Source of the DNA: Vigna angularis
Taxonomy: Eukaryota; Streptophyta; Magnoliopsida; Fabales; Fabaceae
Direction: 5' to 3'
NCBI RefSeq assembly: GCF_016808095.1
Contig: NC_068972.1
Location: forward strand, 36,549,029 to 36,613,028
Length of the DNA stretch: 64,000 nucleotides
The notes below the pieces were generated by a model that was not told where the DNA came from, did not search any database, and saw nothing but the letters and a program-made list of their open reading frames with translations. Shown here in pieces: positions 23,486 through 36,023 of this stretch (position 1 is the stretch's first letter; each line of letters begins with the position of its first letter). Both the position numbers and the translations under genes were made by a program.

Positions 23486-24473
23486 CATTGTCATAATTTA
23501 TTATGATTGTAATGTTTATTGTGTTTGGTAAAATGGTGAATAATCTTACCAATATTATTTCTTTTTATGATTAATTTTCATAATATCATTTCAACGAAAT
23601 CAGATTGAAACATTATCAAATAAATATTTAATTAAACTATTTACCTGAAGTCACCATAATTTAAAAATCTGATGAATACATATCTAGATTTGTTAAAAAG
23701 GGTAGTGTGCTTTTTTAATCCCCAATAAAAATATTTTCTACTGAATTGTATCTTTGTCACATCACATGCATGTTGTTCTGTTTTATCATTCCTTCATTTT
23801 TCCATGTAATATATTGAGAGGATTCTTAAACACAGTGTTTAAGTGTAATAAATGAAGCTCTTCTCTGTACAGTCTCACCATTAAAGAAAAACAAATCCTT
23901 TTTTACAGAACATAAATAAATTTTTATATAAAGATAACAATGAAAAAATAAAAATAAAGAGTCCCTCTATGGTCGATTAAAATTTAATTTCATCATCTGA
24001 TTATCGAGATTGTTTCTATTAAATAACTGTTTAGATGTAAGAAAGTATTTGTAATAATGATATATCAGCATAATTCTACTGCCACATCATCCTAGTGTGA
24101 AGAAACTTCGAACTTCACAAGTTAAGGCAACCTAATGGATAATTTGTCACTGTTTGGTCATTTGTATGACAACAACATAATGGAACCACCATTTTTAGAA
24201 GAACAACAGAACATAGGTCAGTATGGTCTTTCTGTACCTCTTTTATCTTCTTAATTTATTAATCCGGAATGCAAAATTACATTCCGGAATTAGTACCTTC
24301 TGGATTTTCGGATGAGATAATCCAAAAAGTGAAAAAGAAAATAGGTAAAGTAAGATCAAGGTGGTAGCCATTGTATATTATTCTCCATATATATAAACTT
24401 CAGAACTCTATCATTTAGTTTGAAGATGTGATGGAATGGTTCATATTGGGATACCGAACAATGTATACATAAA
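23486..24473. other. Spacer and 3' flank of the first SDR gene
   Basis: AT-rich sequence with a perfect short hairpin near 24262-24285 (ccggaatg...cattccgg). The portion next to 24473 is the likely 3' UTR of the minus-strand SDR gene. No other gene was seen. Confidence 0.5.
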
Positions 24474-27400
24474 TTATAGAGAAGAATAAATTGGCACACC
24501 CGGTAAGGTGGCTCCAAAATCAACAATAAAATTGTTGCCTGTGACATACTCTGAAGAATCATGAATAAGATAACGAACTAGAGATGTCAATGCTGGATCC
24601 GAAGTACCTAATCTTCTCAAAGGCATTATTTTCCTGATCACACCTTCCAGCCATTTCTTTTGCATTAAATTTTCAGTGATTTCAGATTTGAAAATTCCAG
24701 GGCATATTGAATTCACTCTAACTTTGTGCACTCCCAATTCCATCGCCATGACCTGTCAAATACCATCACCCTAGTTATAGTGATATCAGTATGCTGTTTA
24801 TTCAATGACACAAGTAGTAAAATCTTTACCAGCTTCCAATTTGTGCATTACTCCATCTATATAATTCGTTGAATTTGAGTATAGCAATTTAGAGCTCAAT
24901 GCCATAAGGAGCTATACATCGTATTATGAGAAAAGAAAGATAGTTGAAATGTATTGAGAATTATTACGAACATCTGTCTCACTGGAATATTAAGAGCAAC
25001 AATAGGAAGTTTGATTTCAGTATCTTAATTATATAGGAAAAGATTCCGTAGTTATTTCTATTCAAGCTACTTCCTTACATATGATTCTGTACGTAGGTGG
25101 TTGAAAAGCTAACCAAAATTTAGCAACAATCCGAATGTGAGTTCTCATACTAAAACTTCATGGATGCAACTCTTTTCTACTTTATCTAAAAAGTAGCACT
25201 GCTATTAAAAGAAAGAGACCAAAAAAATTAATTGACACTCGGTGCCTAATTCCTCCTTCTCCCCTATCATGGTATGCATTGAAATTATCGAGGCTACTGT
25301 GAAATACAATATTTCAAATGGGGCAAAGTAGTAAAAAATTGATACAATACAAGACATATATGCCGTTGACATAACTGCAGCATTAACTTCACTAACTTTA
25401 GAATCATGCCAAGTAATGATTCACATATGATGATATTATAAGAGTGTGCCGTTATCACTAAAGTTGTAAAAATGAATGTTTAGTAGTTTTGTGAACTGTA
25501 ATCTGGAAATATCCCAAAAATTCTTAATTGAATGGATTTATTCATAATGAAGGGATAAGCTCATAACGATTCCACTTTCTCATTTTCTTTATCACGTCAA
25601 TAAAGATAGCTTTACTGATTTTACGATGCTAAAGGGATAAACATAATCTGATCTCATACGGAAACTACGGAAGACGAGGGGATCATATAGAAACAACAAA
25701 AAGAAAACAGATACTTGTTTATAAGAAAATGAAAATTATACGACTGAAACACAAATATTCGATAACAACTGATTTTTGTGATTATCCCCTTCTCCTGTGT
25801 ACAATTACCCTTTCATTCCCTCCGCCCTCCACCTAAAACTAACTAACTAGAGTTAGTTATTAGTTACAGTATTAGGCCCAGGCCTAATTCCCCTAAGACC
25901 TATTTTCTTATTCTTTCTTTCTTCTGCCTTTTCTCTGACTAAAAATAAAGATCCCTATCCGACTTATTCTTATTCAATCTAATTAAAGTATCCTGATTAA
26001 AATAACTACTTTATATGCTTACTGTTGTGATTGAACGAACTGTAGATCCAAACTAATTTCTATATCACCTTTTATCTTAATATTGGCAATTTTTCATTTC
26101 TATATAACCCTGATAAATCAGATAAATCAAACTCTGTAATTGTATATGCTAGGAATGAGTGCTGGCAAAGATCTATAGGAGGAAAGGGTTTGCATGTGTA
26201 TCATAGGGAAAGGAAAGCATCAAAGTTGTAACAGGTTATTAGGTGGATATGAATGTCCTGTTATTTACTTTAATGTAATTCCTACAAATAAGTCCTCTTT
26301 CAAGTAAAGGGGAGAGGTTGCTAGGCAAATTCCAGTGTAATAAGGAGAAAGCTCCTTTGGGTATACTTGTAGTGGATGATACTTGTCTAAGTTGTCTTTC
26401 TATCAGCAATCAAGAAGCATGTTCAGTATTTCTTTTCTTTGTTTGGTGTTAATTTTGCCTAGCAAGAACTATTATCCTTACATCAGAAAAAAAGAACCTA
26501 ACAGTATATCACAACACATCAAACAAGTTTCATCATCTTGATTCATTTACTTTTTGCTATGATGCAGTTGTCATAAAAATATTAAGAAATCAAAAGATAA
26601 AAAATAAAGAGAAAATTAAAAAAGATGGTTAGATTTTAAGAAAAAACATCTCAAATGGTACAATCACCTTGGTCAGCATATTTGCTCCTGCCTTCGAAGA
26701 CGCATAGGCAACAGCTCCAGGCAATTGCCCCCGATTTAAACCAGCAACTGAAGAAACATTAATAACTGATCCCTTTATCTGGGCATCACACATGCGTTTG
26801 CACACATATTTTGACACCAACCAACAACCGGTAACGTTAGTCTTGAAAACCTGATCCCACTCCTCCTCAGACAATCTCAAGGGTGATTTAACACTTCCTA
26901 CACAAAATAAATAGTGAAAACGCCACTACAATTTTTAGGAAGCAATCAAGTGTTACAATGTGTTCAAACACTTCAGTTATGCCCCCAATGTTAGAAATAA
27001 ACAAATAATTTCTTCTCTTTTTTAGCTTGAGTCGCTCTATAATATTCAATACTTTTGGTATTAACCGTTAACATGACTAAAAAGTCAGGGTCTAAAATTT
27101 TAAAAATGACCTGTCCCTGGTCTGAGTGAAACTAGAATTGAATCCTTTCAGCAAGTTCTAATAATGATCATAATCGGGAAGGAGAAAAGCTTTCTACAAT
27201 TGACTAATAACGTTTAATCAACAAAACAGAATCACATGTCATAACCCAAGAAAATAACAATGGAGACTAACACAAAAAATTTTGAACATTACATACACTA
27301 TATTTAAAAAATTAAAAACCAACATAATATATAATGAGGTAACAAAAACAGAATTTAAGCCAAACAATAAGAATAGAAAATGTCCTAGTGGATTACCTCT

Positions 27401-27736
27401 GACACCAGCGTTGTTAATCAGGGAATCAATGCGGCCAAAGGCGTCCCAGGCTTTCTGCACGGCCTTGTCGATGGTGGAGGCATCGGAGGCGACATCGAGC
27501 TCGACGGGCACTGCGCGACTGTTTCCGGCGGGGGAGGGCCAGAGGCGGTTGATTTCGTGGCAGAGGGAAGTGAGGCGATCGAGGCGGCGAGCTGCTGCGA
27601 CGACGTAGGAGCCAGCTTTAGCGAGGTCGATGCAGAAGTCTCGTCCGATTCCGGAGGAAGCACCAGTGACAAGAACGACTTTGTCTTCTAGCTTGTGCCA
27701 TGGCTCCAGCACTTGTTCTGCTGCTATCAGATTCAT
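24474..27736 (-). CDS. Short-chain dehydrogenase/reductase (SDR), paralogue 1, 3 exons, 282 aa
   Basis: Minus-strand exons are 27736-27397, 26897-26668 and 24752-24474 (340, 230 and 279 bp), with GT-AG introns of 499 and 1915 bp; the exons join in frame. It is a classical SDR. The nucleotide-binding TGASSGIG is at residues 24-31, AARR at 48-51 favours NADP(H), and NNAG is at 108-111. The catalytic set is Asn134, Ser163 (NVSSVAG), Tyr178 and Lys182 (YASSK). PG near VNSICPG lies in exon 3. Length is normal for the family. It resembles the plant 3-oxoacyl-ACP-reductase-like SDRs, for which the substrate is mostly unknown. There is no transit peptide, and the C-terminus is SSL, which resembles unusual plant peroxisomal PTS1 tripeptides. 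Exon 1 is GC-rich relative to the flanks. A second copy lies at 39279-42255. The large intron 2 has LTR-like words near 26150-26450. Confidence 0.93.
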
Positions 27737-28076
27737 TTACTTATGCCTTCAATCGGTGTTTCAATCACAACAAGATCCTCTGCCATGGATAATAGGGATG
27801 TCTTCGCCCACGGATTAAGCCTATCATCAACAAAAAAAAATCCATTACCTTTTTTTCGTGATCTGCAGGTGATTTGCTGGATCGTCGTTTTTTACCTTTA
27901 CGATAATCGCATATATTTTAGAAAAATATGACTCAAACTTTGGATGAACATTATATTTTTGGACTGAAATTTTAATTAAGTTATCATATTTTAAGTAATA
28001 TTAATTGAGTTTTTCTTTTAAATATGTAATAAATAAGTGTTGTGTAAATGATGGAATATTGATTATGAAAATTATT
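27737..28076. other. 5' flank of SDR paralogue 1, then AT-rich spacer
   Basis: Upstream of the minus-strand start at 27736, the first 150 bases are of mixed composition and hold the likely 5' UTR and core promoter. No distinct TATA box could be fixed. Beyond 27930 the sequence is AT-rich. Confidence 0.4.
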
Positions 28077-28694
28077 TTATTATGTGGAATTAAAATTTAT
28101 TTTATTACGTAGAACTGATAAATCGTGGAATTTCGTATTTTAATTTGAAACCAAAAAATATTTTATAAATTTTTTAACATAAAATTAAAAAGTATATAAA
28201 TTAAATTTTAATTTTAAATTTTACAAATAATAAATATGTATAATATAATATTTATATTTGATTTATCATATTAAAATATTTATTGTTTCGTATTTCTAAA
28301 TAATAAATATTTGTAGATATTAATTATTTACTGCTGATTTTCAGACACATTTATTATGTGGAATTAAAATTTATTTTATTACGTAGAATTGATTAATTGT
28401 AGAATTTCGTATTTTAACTTGAAACCAAAAAATATTTTATAATTTTTTTAAAATAAAATTAAATTTTTTATAAAATAATATAAATTAAACTAAAATTCAA
28501 TTTTATCTAAATTTAGTTTAATAAAATATAAATTAAATTTTATTTTTAAATTTTACAAATAATAAATATCTATAGTATAACATTTATATTTGATTTATCT
28601 ATATAAACAAATATTAAAATATTTATTATTTCATATTTATAAATAATAAAATATTTGTAGATATTAGTTATTTACCGTTGATTTTCAGACACAT
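28077..28694 (+). repeat. Tandem duplication, units of about 274 and 344 bp
   Basis: Unit 1 (28077-28350) and unit 2 (28351-28694) both begin ttattatgtggaattaaaat, continue ttattacgtagaa, ggaatttcgtatttta and gaaaccaaaaaatatttta, and both end gattttcagacacat. Unit 2 holds about 70 extra bases in the middle (near 28465-28535). It does not code. Confidence 0.9.
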
Positions 28695-28886
28695 TTATTA
28701 TTACCCATCAAAGCTATGTTAGTTTAGAAATGAGAAGTAATGAGGTAGGATGGGTTGAATTTGTAGTTTTAGAAGGGGATGATATCTTTACTTTTTAGTT
28801 TTTCTTTTTCTATTGGGTAAAATCAAGATATATAACATTATAAAAATTATCAATACATAAACTTGGTTAAATATATGTAGGTATAC

Positions 28887-28892
<6 letters not shown>

Positions 28893-28964
<72 letters not shown>
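28893..28964. repeat. (TA)n microsatellite
   Basis: About 36 perfect TA dinucleotides. Confidence 0.97.
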
Positions 28965-28965
<1 letters not shown>

Positions 28966-29203
28966 CTAAAAGTAACACAATAAAAGAAATGTAATACATT
29001 TATAAGTCATAAATATGATAACTATAGTAAATAATAAAGTAATAAAATTATAATATTAAATATTTAATATGGTCAAAAACTAAACTAGTAATAAATTATA
29101 AGAATAAATATTTAATACGTTCAAAAATTAAAATAGTATATTTTTGTAGTCTAATACCAACAACAAATATGAAGCAAAAGTTTAAAATAAATTTAAAGAA
29201 TAC

Positions 29204-32200
29204 ATATAAGAACTTACAAAATAGAGTATTAGAGTTCATAAAAATAATAAAATTGATTATTTTAAAATTAAATAATTCAATAACATAAATAAAATTTTTT
29301 AAACTCATCTCATTATCTAAAACACAAATCATCTCTCCAAAACTCTTTCTTTAAGTTTTCTCTTTCTTCACTCTAATAAATCTAACTCATTGATCATCTG
29401 TTTAACGATCAGGAAGTGTTTAGAAGATCACAATTGAGTAATCTCCAACATCTACCGATCAATTTTTGGTTTAAAGCAAGTAAGTTTTGGCTCCTTTTTG
29501 CTTTTCACTCTTAGGTTGAGGTCATGCATAATGATTTTTTATCGCATGTGTGTTTTGGTCTCTTTTTCTGGTTTCTTGTTGATTAGAGGTTCTAAGGATT
29601 CTCTCTGATTTCCTTTCTGTGTTTTGTAGGCGTTCTTAGGTTTCCTTGAACCCTAAGTAAGGGTTTCGCCGTTTTTGAGCTAAGTAGCTTCGGTATAAGG
29701 TAAGGAAAACTAGTGTTCATTTTTAAATTTTAACTTTCTAGTATGATTTGTTGTTATTTGAATAATAAGATGACTTAATTATTATTGAGATATTTATTCA
29801 ATTTTGCATTTGTTAGATGAGTTTAATTGGTGGCATTAAGCTTGAATGATTGGTATGATTCTATTTTGGATTGGATAAATCTTGTGAATGGTTGTTGGTG
29901 TCAATGTTTATGGTATGTAATTCGTGTGGTGAGTAGAAATAAGAAGTAAGTTGAGTCATGAGTTGTTTTGGCCTAAAAAGGGAGTTTTGATGGGTGAGAT
30001 TTTGAAGTAATGGTCAAAAGGGAGAAACTGAACTTTTGAGTTTGTTTTAGCTTAAACCAGTTTTGTAGTTCCTATTTCTGTTGGGTTTTCTCAAATAGGT
30101 CATGTTCTTACTCTTTTTTTTCCAATTGGGTCCCTAAAAGTGAAAAACTGAAGCAATTGGCTCCCTACCGTTAAATTGGATTAACGAGGTTAACTTTTTC
30201 ATGAGCTATCAGTTTGACATGGAATATTTTAAATATGTGGCCATTATGTTATATTACATGGCATATGTAGAGCAGGTTACATGAAATATATAAATAAAAA
30301 ATATATTTCTTGATTTTTTCCATCAGGACAGTTGTTTCTCGTGCAACACAGCAGCGCCACCAATAATCGCAATTGTCACTGATGTACAACCGAACTCTAG
30401 CCACCATCACGTCATCCTCCGCAACGCGAACTCACCACCGTCAACACCGTTCAAGCTCTAAACGTGCAACCATGGTAGCCTTCTCCATCATCCTTCTTCG
30501 CGTCATGATACCTGCACACAGTAAAGCCCAGAAATCGCGAAACCCTTGAACGTTAATCACGACCGTTGTTGTGACACTACTTCATCTCCATCAACGCAGA
30601 ACCCTAAATCGCGTTCGAGTTCTCCAATTGCATCTGAATTGCAAACCCTAGTCGCGCAAAACCCAAAATCAAGAACTCCTTGCGCCGTCGCGAGACCACG
30701 CCGTGAGAGCTCCAACACCTTCATTTCTCCTTCCTCGAGCAATTGCGAGAACCAGCGCATCCTTCATCTCTACGAGTCTCCTTCTTCACAAATCCACCAA
30801 CCTGCAAACCTAGAGACATCACAAAACACAGAAATAGAAACCCACTGTGAGTTCATCTTTCTCGCGCAAACAGAAGCATGAGAAAACCCCCAATCTCAAA
30901 GGAGAGGCCCTAGGAGACATTGGACTTCACTCCAATCTCGAACTCTATGAGTCAATGATTTGTTGCGTCTTTAATCTCGAATCCAATTTGATTTTGATAA
31001 ACCCTAATTTGGTGGTGCTTAATTTCGTATTTCAGAAACTTTTTCGGTTTCATTAACCCTAATTTCGTGATGAACATTGAGCATCAATCGTTAGGGTTGA
31101 AGATGATTAAAGGTAAGGTTGAAGATGATGAGTCCTAATTCGGTTTTCAATTCTCAGAATCCTTTTTTATTTTTTTTAACTATATATTCCACGTAGCCTG
31201 CTCTAAATGTGTCATGTCATTTAATGATTCCACCTCACACTGACACATCACTTGAAAGTTAACCTCGTTAAGCCAATTTAATGGTAGGGAGCCAATTGCT
31301 TCAATTTTTCACTTTTAAGGACTCAATTGGGGAAAAAAAATTAAGAAAATGACCTATTTGAGAAAACTCAACAAAAATAAGGATTGCAGAAGTGGTTTAA
31401 CCTTTGTTTTATGATCATTTGAAACTTTTCTAGGTTGTTAGTTAACATAAAATCTGATGTAAAATGGGTTAGTAGTTGATAGGTTGAGTTTTTTTTATAG
31501 TTTTAGATTTAATTTTAAGGGTTTTAACCACTGATATTCTAACTTTGAGGATCTATGCATAAGGAAAGGGTTTGGGGTCTGTTTAAGACTCTTAGTTTGC
31601 ATAAATTTGAGTTAGAAAATGTTGATTTGAGTTTAGGTACTTTTGGAGCTATCAAATGGACTTAATGCATCTAGTTTTAGGTCTAATGATCAAAGGAATA
31701 CTTTTGTTTTAACTATAAACGTGTTTTTACTCCAATTCTAAGGTGTAAGGAATCCGTTTGATCATGAGAACAAGTCTCAAGTGCATCAGAAGCCATATTC
31801 ATAGTGTGTTGTCAACTGATATGGTGCCTAAGCACCCTTTTCTGGACATTAGGCACCATGATTCGATTGGCCTTGGCATTGAGTTCCTGTTTTTGGCGTT
31901 GAGTGCCACTTTCCAATGGCTTGAGCGTTGAGCACTACCTTCTGGGCGCTGAGCGCCACTTCTATGTAAGGGTTTAATGGGTTTTTTTTGTGTTGTTTAG
32001 TGGTTCTTCTTGAATTGGTCTGGTGGATTGATGGATATGTAGTGGTTTTATATGATTTACTTATTGTGTTATATATAAAGGATATGTATGTAGGTGAAAA
32101 AGTGTGGAAAGGAATTCCAAGGAAGAAATTCATATTGGTGGTTTCAAGTATTGTTGGTATAAATGTATGAAGCTTAATTCTGGGGGTTATCCTAGCACTC

Positions 32201-32650
32201 TAATGATCATTCAGGCTCAAATAGAGAGAGATGAGTCATGTGGTGAGAGTAGTGGAAAATTCTAGTCTGCGAGCCTTTCTCCAATTGGCAAAGGCCGTTT
32301 TAACGGACTAACCTTGTTTGGTAGCTTTGAGTAGGTCAGTTGTTCCACCACACAAGTGCAAAAGTTTCCATAGCTCTATGTTCATACTATATCCGGATAG
32401 TCCAATCTAGGTCTTGGTGTGATTAAGATGTTTGGATTGCTTTATGTGATATATGACTCATGTATTACATGTCAATGTATATTATGATGCATTTTGTATC
32501 ACTAGCTTACCCTTATGTTTGTGTATTGTTGGTTTGTTCTTATGCATTATTGTGATGACTATGATCATCTGGTGGGTGTGAACAAAGGGAGGACCAGCAG
32601 ATGTTTAGTTATCTTTAGATTAGTTGCAAAGTATATAGTTTTGTTTATAA
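29204..32650 (+). mobile_element. LTR-like element copy B, split by a MULE and cut at its 3' end
   Basis: It begins ataagaacttacaaaatagagtattagag-like (family start tgtaagaacctagaaaatag) and keeps the leader aacgatcaggaagtgtttag and the gtaagtttt donor-like word. It keeps the tail block too (gggggttatcctagcactc, gtggtgagagtag, ccatagctc...atccgga). It is interrupted at 30050-31402 by a MULE. Its last 190 bases or so, including the GGAATGTTACA end, are missing: at about 32650 it runs into copy F, which lies in the opposite direction. Around 31815-31970 it holds gcgctgagcgcc words. Confidence 0.65.
30041..31411. mobile_element. Non-autonomous MULE with perfect 9-bp target duplication
   Basis: The element spans 30050-31402 (1353 bp). 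The left end gcttaaaccagttttgtagt and the reverse complement of the right end ggttaaaccacttctgcaat start an inverted repeat of more than 200 bp. That repeat continues with ttttctcaaataggtca, aagcaattggctccctacc and aacgaggttaact. It is flanked on both sides by TTTGTTTTA (30041-30049 and 31403-31411), the 9-bp duplication expected of Mutator-like elements. The interior is richer in GC and holds a frame of 111 codons (30546-30881) that is rich in Ser, Pro and Asn without a known domain. No transposase is present. It sits inside LTR-like copy B and is therefore younger than that copy. Confidence 0.9.
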
Positions 32651-33709
32651 ACGTTCCTATTAATTCATATTTTATACTTAATTAAACTTGTCTAGATGTT
32701 TATAAACGTTCCTACTACAATTCTAAAGTGGTTTAGGCTCAAATTCTACTCTAGAACACCAAAATCAACAACTTAGGGACCCAAATCCAATTCTACTACT
32801 TGTAACTCGTTTTAGACCAGTTTGAGGTTCCTAACAAGTCAAAATTGACCTATCTGAGCTACCCAAACAACCCAATTGCACTCAAGATCTCCAATGCCCA
32901 AAATCACTGCCTCACTTCCTCTCATAGTGGCCCAAAACCCTAATAGAACACCAAGTTTCCTACCTATTCAACGTTACAACAGATCTCTCACCTCAAGCAC
33001 TTCAACATAGTAATTACAGCAATTAGATACATCTAAAACAGTTTGGAAACATTACACTCCAGTTCCACAGTTATACAGTCCAGCACATGCAACTAAATCT
33101 TCCCAAATCAAAACACAATACCAACAGCACAACAGTACAAAACTCAGCATACATACATCACATGCAACCAATTTAAAACGTATCCTAGCTTCCCTTACCT
33201 CAGAGATGTCACAGCACAACTCACAACACTACTTCCACAGTACCCTACTCGGTGAAGAACCTCAACAAAACCCTACAGACCACCACATGGGTGATAGGAA
33301 CAACTCTTAGAGTTAGGATGGAGTAGAAAAGAAAAAGGGAAAAGCACAAGACACATGCAACAAACAAAGATTTCATGTGCTAGGTTTAAGAACGAAGAAG
33401 AGCCTGCATGCGGGGACTTACCAGTCTAGAACCCGAAATGAATCGGTCAGTTTCGAAGCCCTCTACGTTGCGGACGTTTGGGCGCCACCTGATCGGAAAT
33501 CCACTGGCTCAGTGAAGAGGAATGGAAGAGAGAAGGTAGAGATGTGGTAGAGAGAAGGTAGAGAAAAGAGGAAGAACTGAGTTTTAGAGAGAGGTTGGGT
33601 GTTTATGCTAATGGCCAGGATATATTTTAAAAATCCATTTATACTTAATCTGGTCCCATTAGGATAATACATGTAACCACTCTTTTAACCCATTTTCCAG
33701 GTTCTCACA
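32650..33709 (-). mobile_element. LTR-like element copy F, reverse strand, 5' part only
   Basis: On the minus strand it starts tgtgagaacctggaaaatgg at 33709. It continues cgatcaggtggcgcccaaac, cgtagagggcttcgaaactg and a gtaagtcc donor-like word, then gcatgtgtcttgtgcttttc and taagggaagctaggata, all matching copy C in order. The match ends near 32650 after caagtttaattaagtata, where it abuts copy B. The downstream half and the tail block are absent. The frame at 33463-33672 is this leader read through and is not a gene. Confidence 0.7.
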
Positions 33710-34440
33710 ATTTTATCATAGTTTAGTGTTATGCATTGACTTGGGACACTCTTTTGAAGTCATCCTTAAGCTCTACTAGATTGACAAACACATGTAGAGA
33801 ATGAGGTCTAGGTGGGAAAGAGCGAATGAGGTTCCTATCACTGGTTCTGAGGTCGGGGACCTATTTTCTTTTAAGCTATAGAGAATTTACCCTATCATGA
33901 AGAGAGGGAAACTAGGTACTATTACTAGTAAGCTACACTTAAGGATTTCAAATTTCATTTGGTGACAAGTGCATGGCTTCTAGAGTCTGAGTCAATACAT
34001 AAATCGAGATAAATTGAGTCTAGAACATCTATTTATGAATAAGTTACATAAGTGTGTGGTTGATTTTTTAAGTTTGAATTCATGTGATTGTATGATTATC
34101 AAAATTTTCAATAACTTATACATGTCATTGTCTCTTTTGCTATTATCACTTTGATATGTGAGCAGATGAGATGAGAGTACATGTGGTGAACATACCCATT
34201 AATAAACTAATGAATGATTTTGGCATCCTTTTTGAATGTTCATACATAGATATATCAAAGTAGTATAGTTATTAGTCTCTTGGAAAGTATTTGGAAAGAC
34301 TTTGGAAACTTTATATTTTGAAAAACTTTACTTATGAAAATACTCTACCCAGATTGTGTATTTTATGTATGAATGTTGTTAACCACATTACCAGTGTTCA
34401 ATCCTAAATCCTAAATTGTATAGTGGAAAAATATTTTTTT
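33710..34440. other. Spacer without recognised feature
   Basis: Mixed composition with no coding frame. Some words near 33720-34000 are moderately GC-rich and could be further transposon debris, but nothing definite was seen. Confidence 0.4.
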
Positions 34441-34445
34441 AATTA

Positions 34446-34527
34446 CAATTAATAATAATAATAATAACAAATACTATTGTTGTTATTATTATTACTATTA
34501 ATAATAATAATAATAATAATATAATAA

Positions 34528-34616
<89 letters not shown>
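34446..34616. repeat. (TAA)n-(TTA)n palindromic microsatellite
   Basis: A run of about 15-20 taa/ata units switches at 34560 into about 19 tta units, so the two halves are reverse complements and can form one long hairpin. The poly-isoleucine frame is only this repeat. Confidence 0.95.
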
Positions 34617-34619
34617 GAT

Positions 34620-35485
34620 GGTGACACATCATAACATAAGAGTTATTTGTAAAAGAATATGTAAAAAAGAAGAAGAGATATATGTAAAGGTTATGAGCAA
34701 AATTGTAAAAGTGCACTTGATTACCTGACTTTCTCTCCTACTTTCTTCATTCACGAGGGCATAGAAATCTTTGAATCTCTCTCCAATCCACCATCTTAAA
34801 TAAGCTTGAATCTCCTAAAGCAAAATCCTACATCACTCTCTCTGAATTCCCCAAAAATAATATATTTGTTAAAGCAAACATAACATAAGTATTTTTCTCG
34901 AGTAAGGATAGTCTCAGTACAAACTCTAACATTAATACAATCTACGCATGAACCAGACATAGTAACATTTTCCCTTAGAAATTACTACATTTTCATTTCA
35001 TCACATGCACATATTAATCACAACAATTTATTGGAATTACAAGTACTCATCTACAATGCAAATTTCCCAGTTTTATAACTCAGAAAACAACTTTATAAAA
35101 CATAACATATAACACATTTTCCCTTCATATATATCAAGCTAACTCAACAAAAATAATCTATACATCTAAAATCATAATCACAATAAGGCAACCATTCAAT
35201 CTAAAACAAACATAATATATGAAGACAAATAAACAAAATGATAAGGCAATATAACATTCACATAGAAATATTAAATTGTAGATACTGAATTAAAAAATAT
35301 AAAATGTTTAAATACTTTAAAAAAATTAATAAAAACCCAACTAAAAGTACCTACATTTTTTATAAACTTTAAATTTAATTACTTCTACTATAAATTGAAA
35401 CATATTTGCAAAATTATAATTATAATCAACATTTACTCATGAAGAAAAATGTAAATAACTTAAATACTTTAATTAATTAAAGGCT
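34620..35485. other. AT-rich spacer
   Basis: Ordinary A-rich spacer without coding frame, RNA gene or clear repeat. Confidence 0.5.
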
Positions 35486-35935
35486 TAATCTTATAATATT
35501 ATATTATTATAAATTTATAATCTTATAATTTTATAATCTCATAATTTTATAATTTCATAATTTCATAATTTTATAATTTTATTGTTATATAATTTTATAA
35601 TTCTATAATTTCATAATTCTACAATTCTATAATCTTATAATTCTATAATTTTATAAATTTATAATTTTATAAGTTTATAATTTTTTAATTTTATAACTTT
35701 ATAATTTCGTAATTTTATAACTTTATAACTTATATCTTATAATCTTATAAATAATCTTATAATATTATTATTTTATAATCTTATAATATTATAATTTTAT
35801 ATTTTAATATTATAATTTTACAGGTTTTACAATTTTAGAGTTTTATAACTTTATAACCTTATAATTTTATAATATCAATACATAAAGTTTTACGGTTTTA
35901 TAACTTATAATTTTATAATATTATACATCTTTAAA
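35486..35935. repeat. Degenerate TTTTATAAT array, copy 1
   Basis: About 45-50 units of 8-10 bases (ttataattt, tcataattt, ttataactt, ttataatct) run without a break. The core ttataa is palindromic. It ends about 90 bases before LTR-like copy C. Similar arrays lie at 44440-45215 and 46080-46545, near copies E and D. Confidence 0.85.
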
Positions 35936-36023
35936 CTTCGTTCACAATCTTTCTTAATTTCTTTTATAAAACCTCACTCACAATCTTTCATGATTTCTTT
36001 GATGGAGTTGAAACTTTGACAAC

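Noticed and set aside
27282..27818. Plus-strand frames opposite the first SDR exon
   Set aside because: Antisense shadows of the conserved SDR coding exon.
30546..30881. 111-codon frame inside the MULE as a functional gene
   Set aside because: No domain and skewed composition. It may be a captured piece, but nothing shows that it is expressed.
34439..34627. Poly-isoleucine frame that looks like a membrane segment
   Set aside because: It is the (TAA)n/(TTA)n repeat read in one frame.
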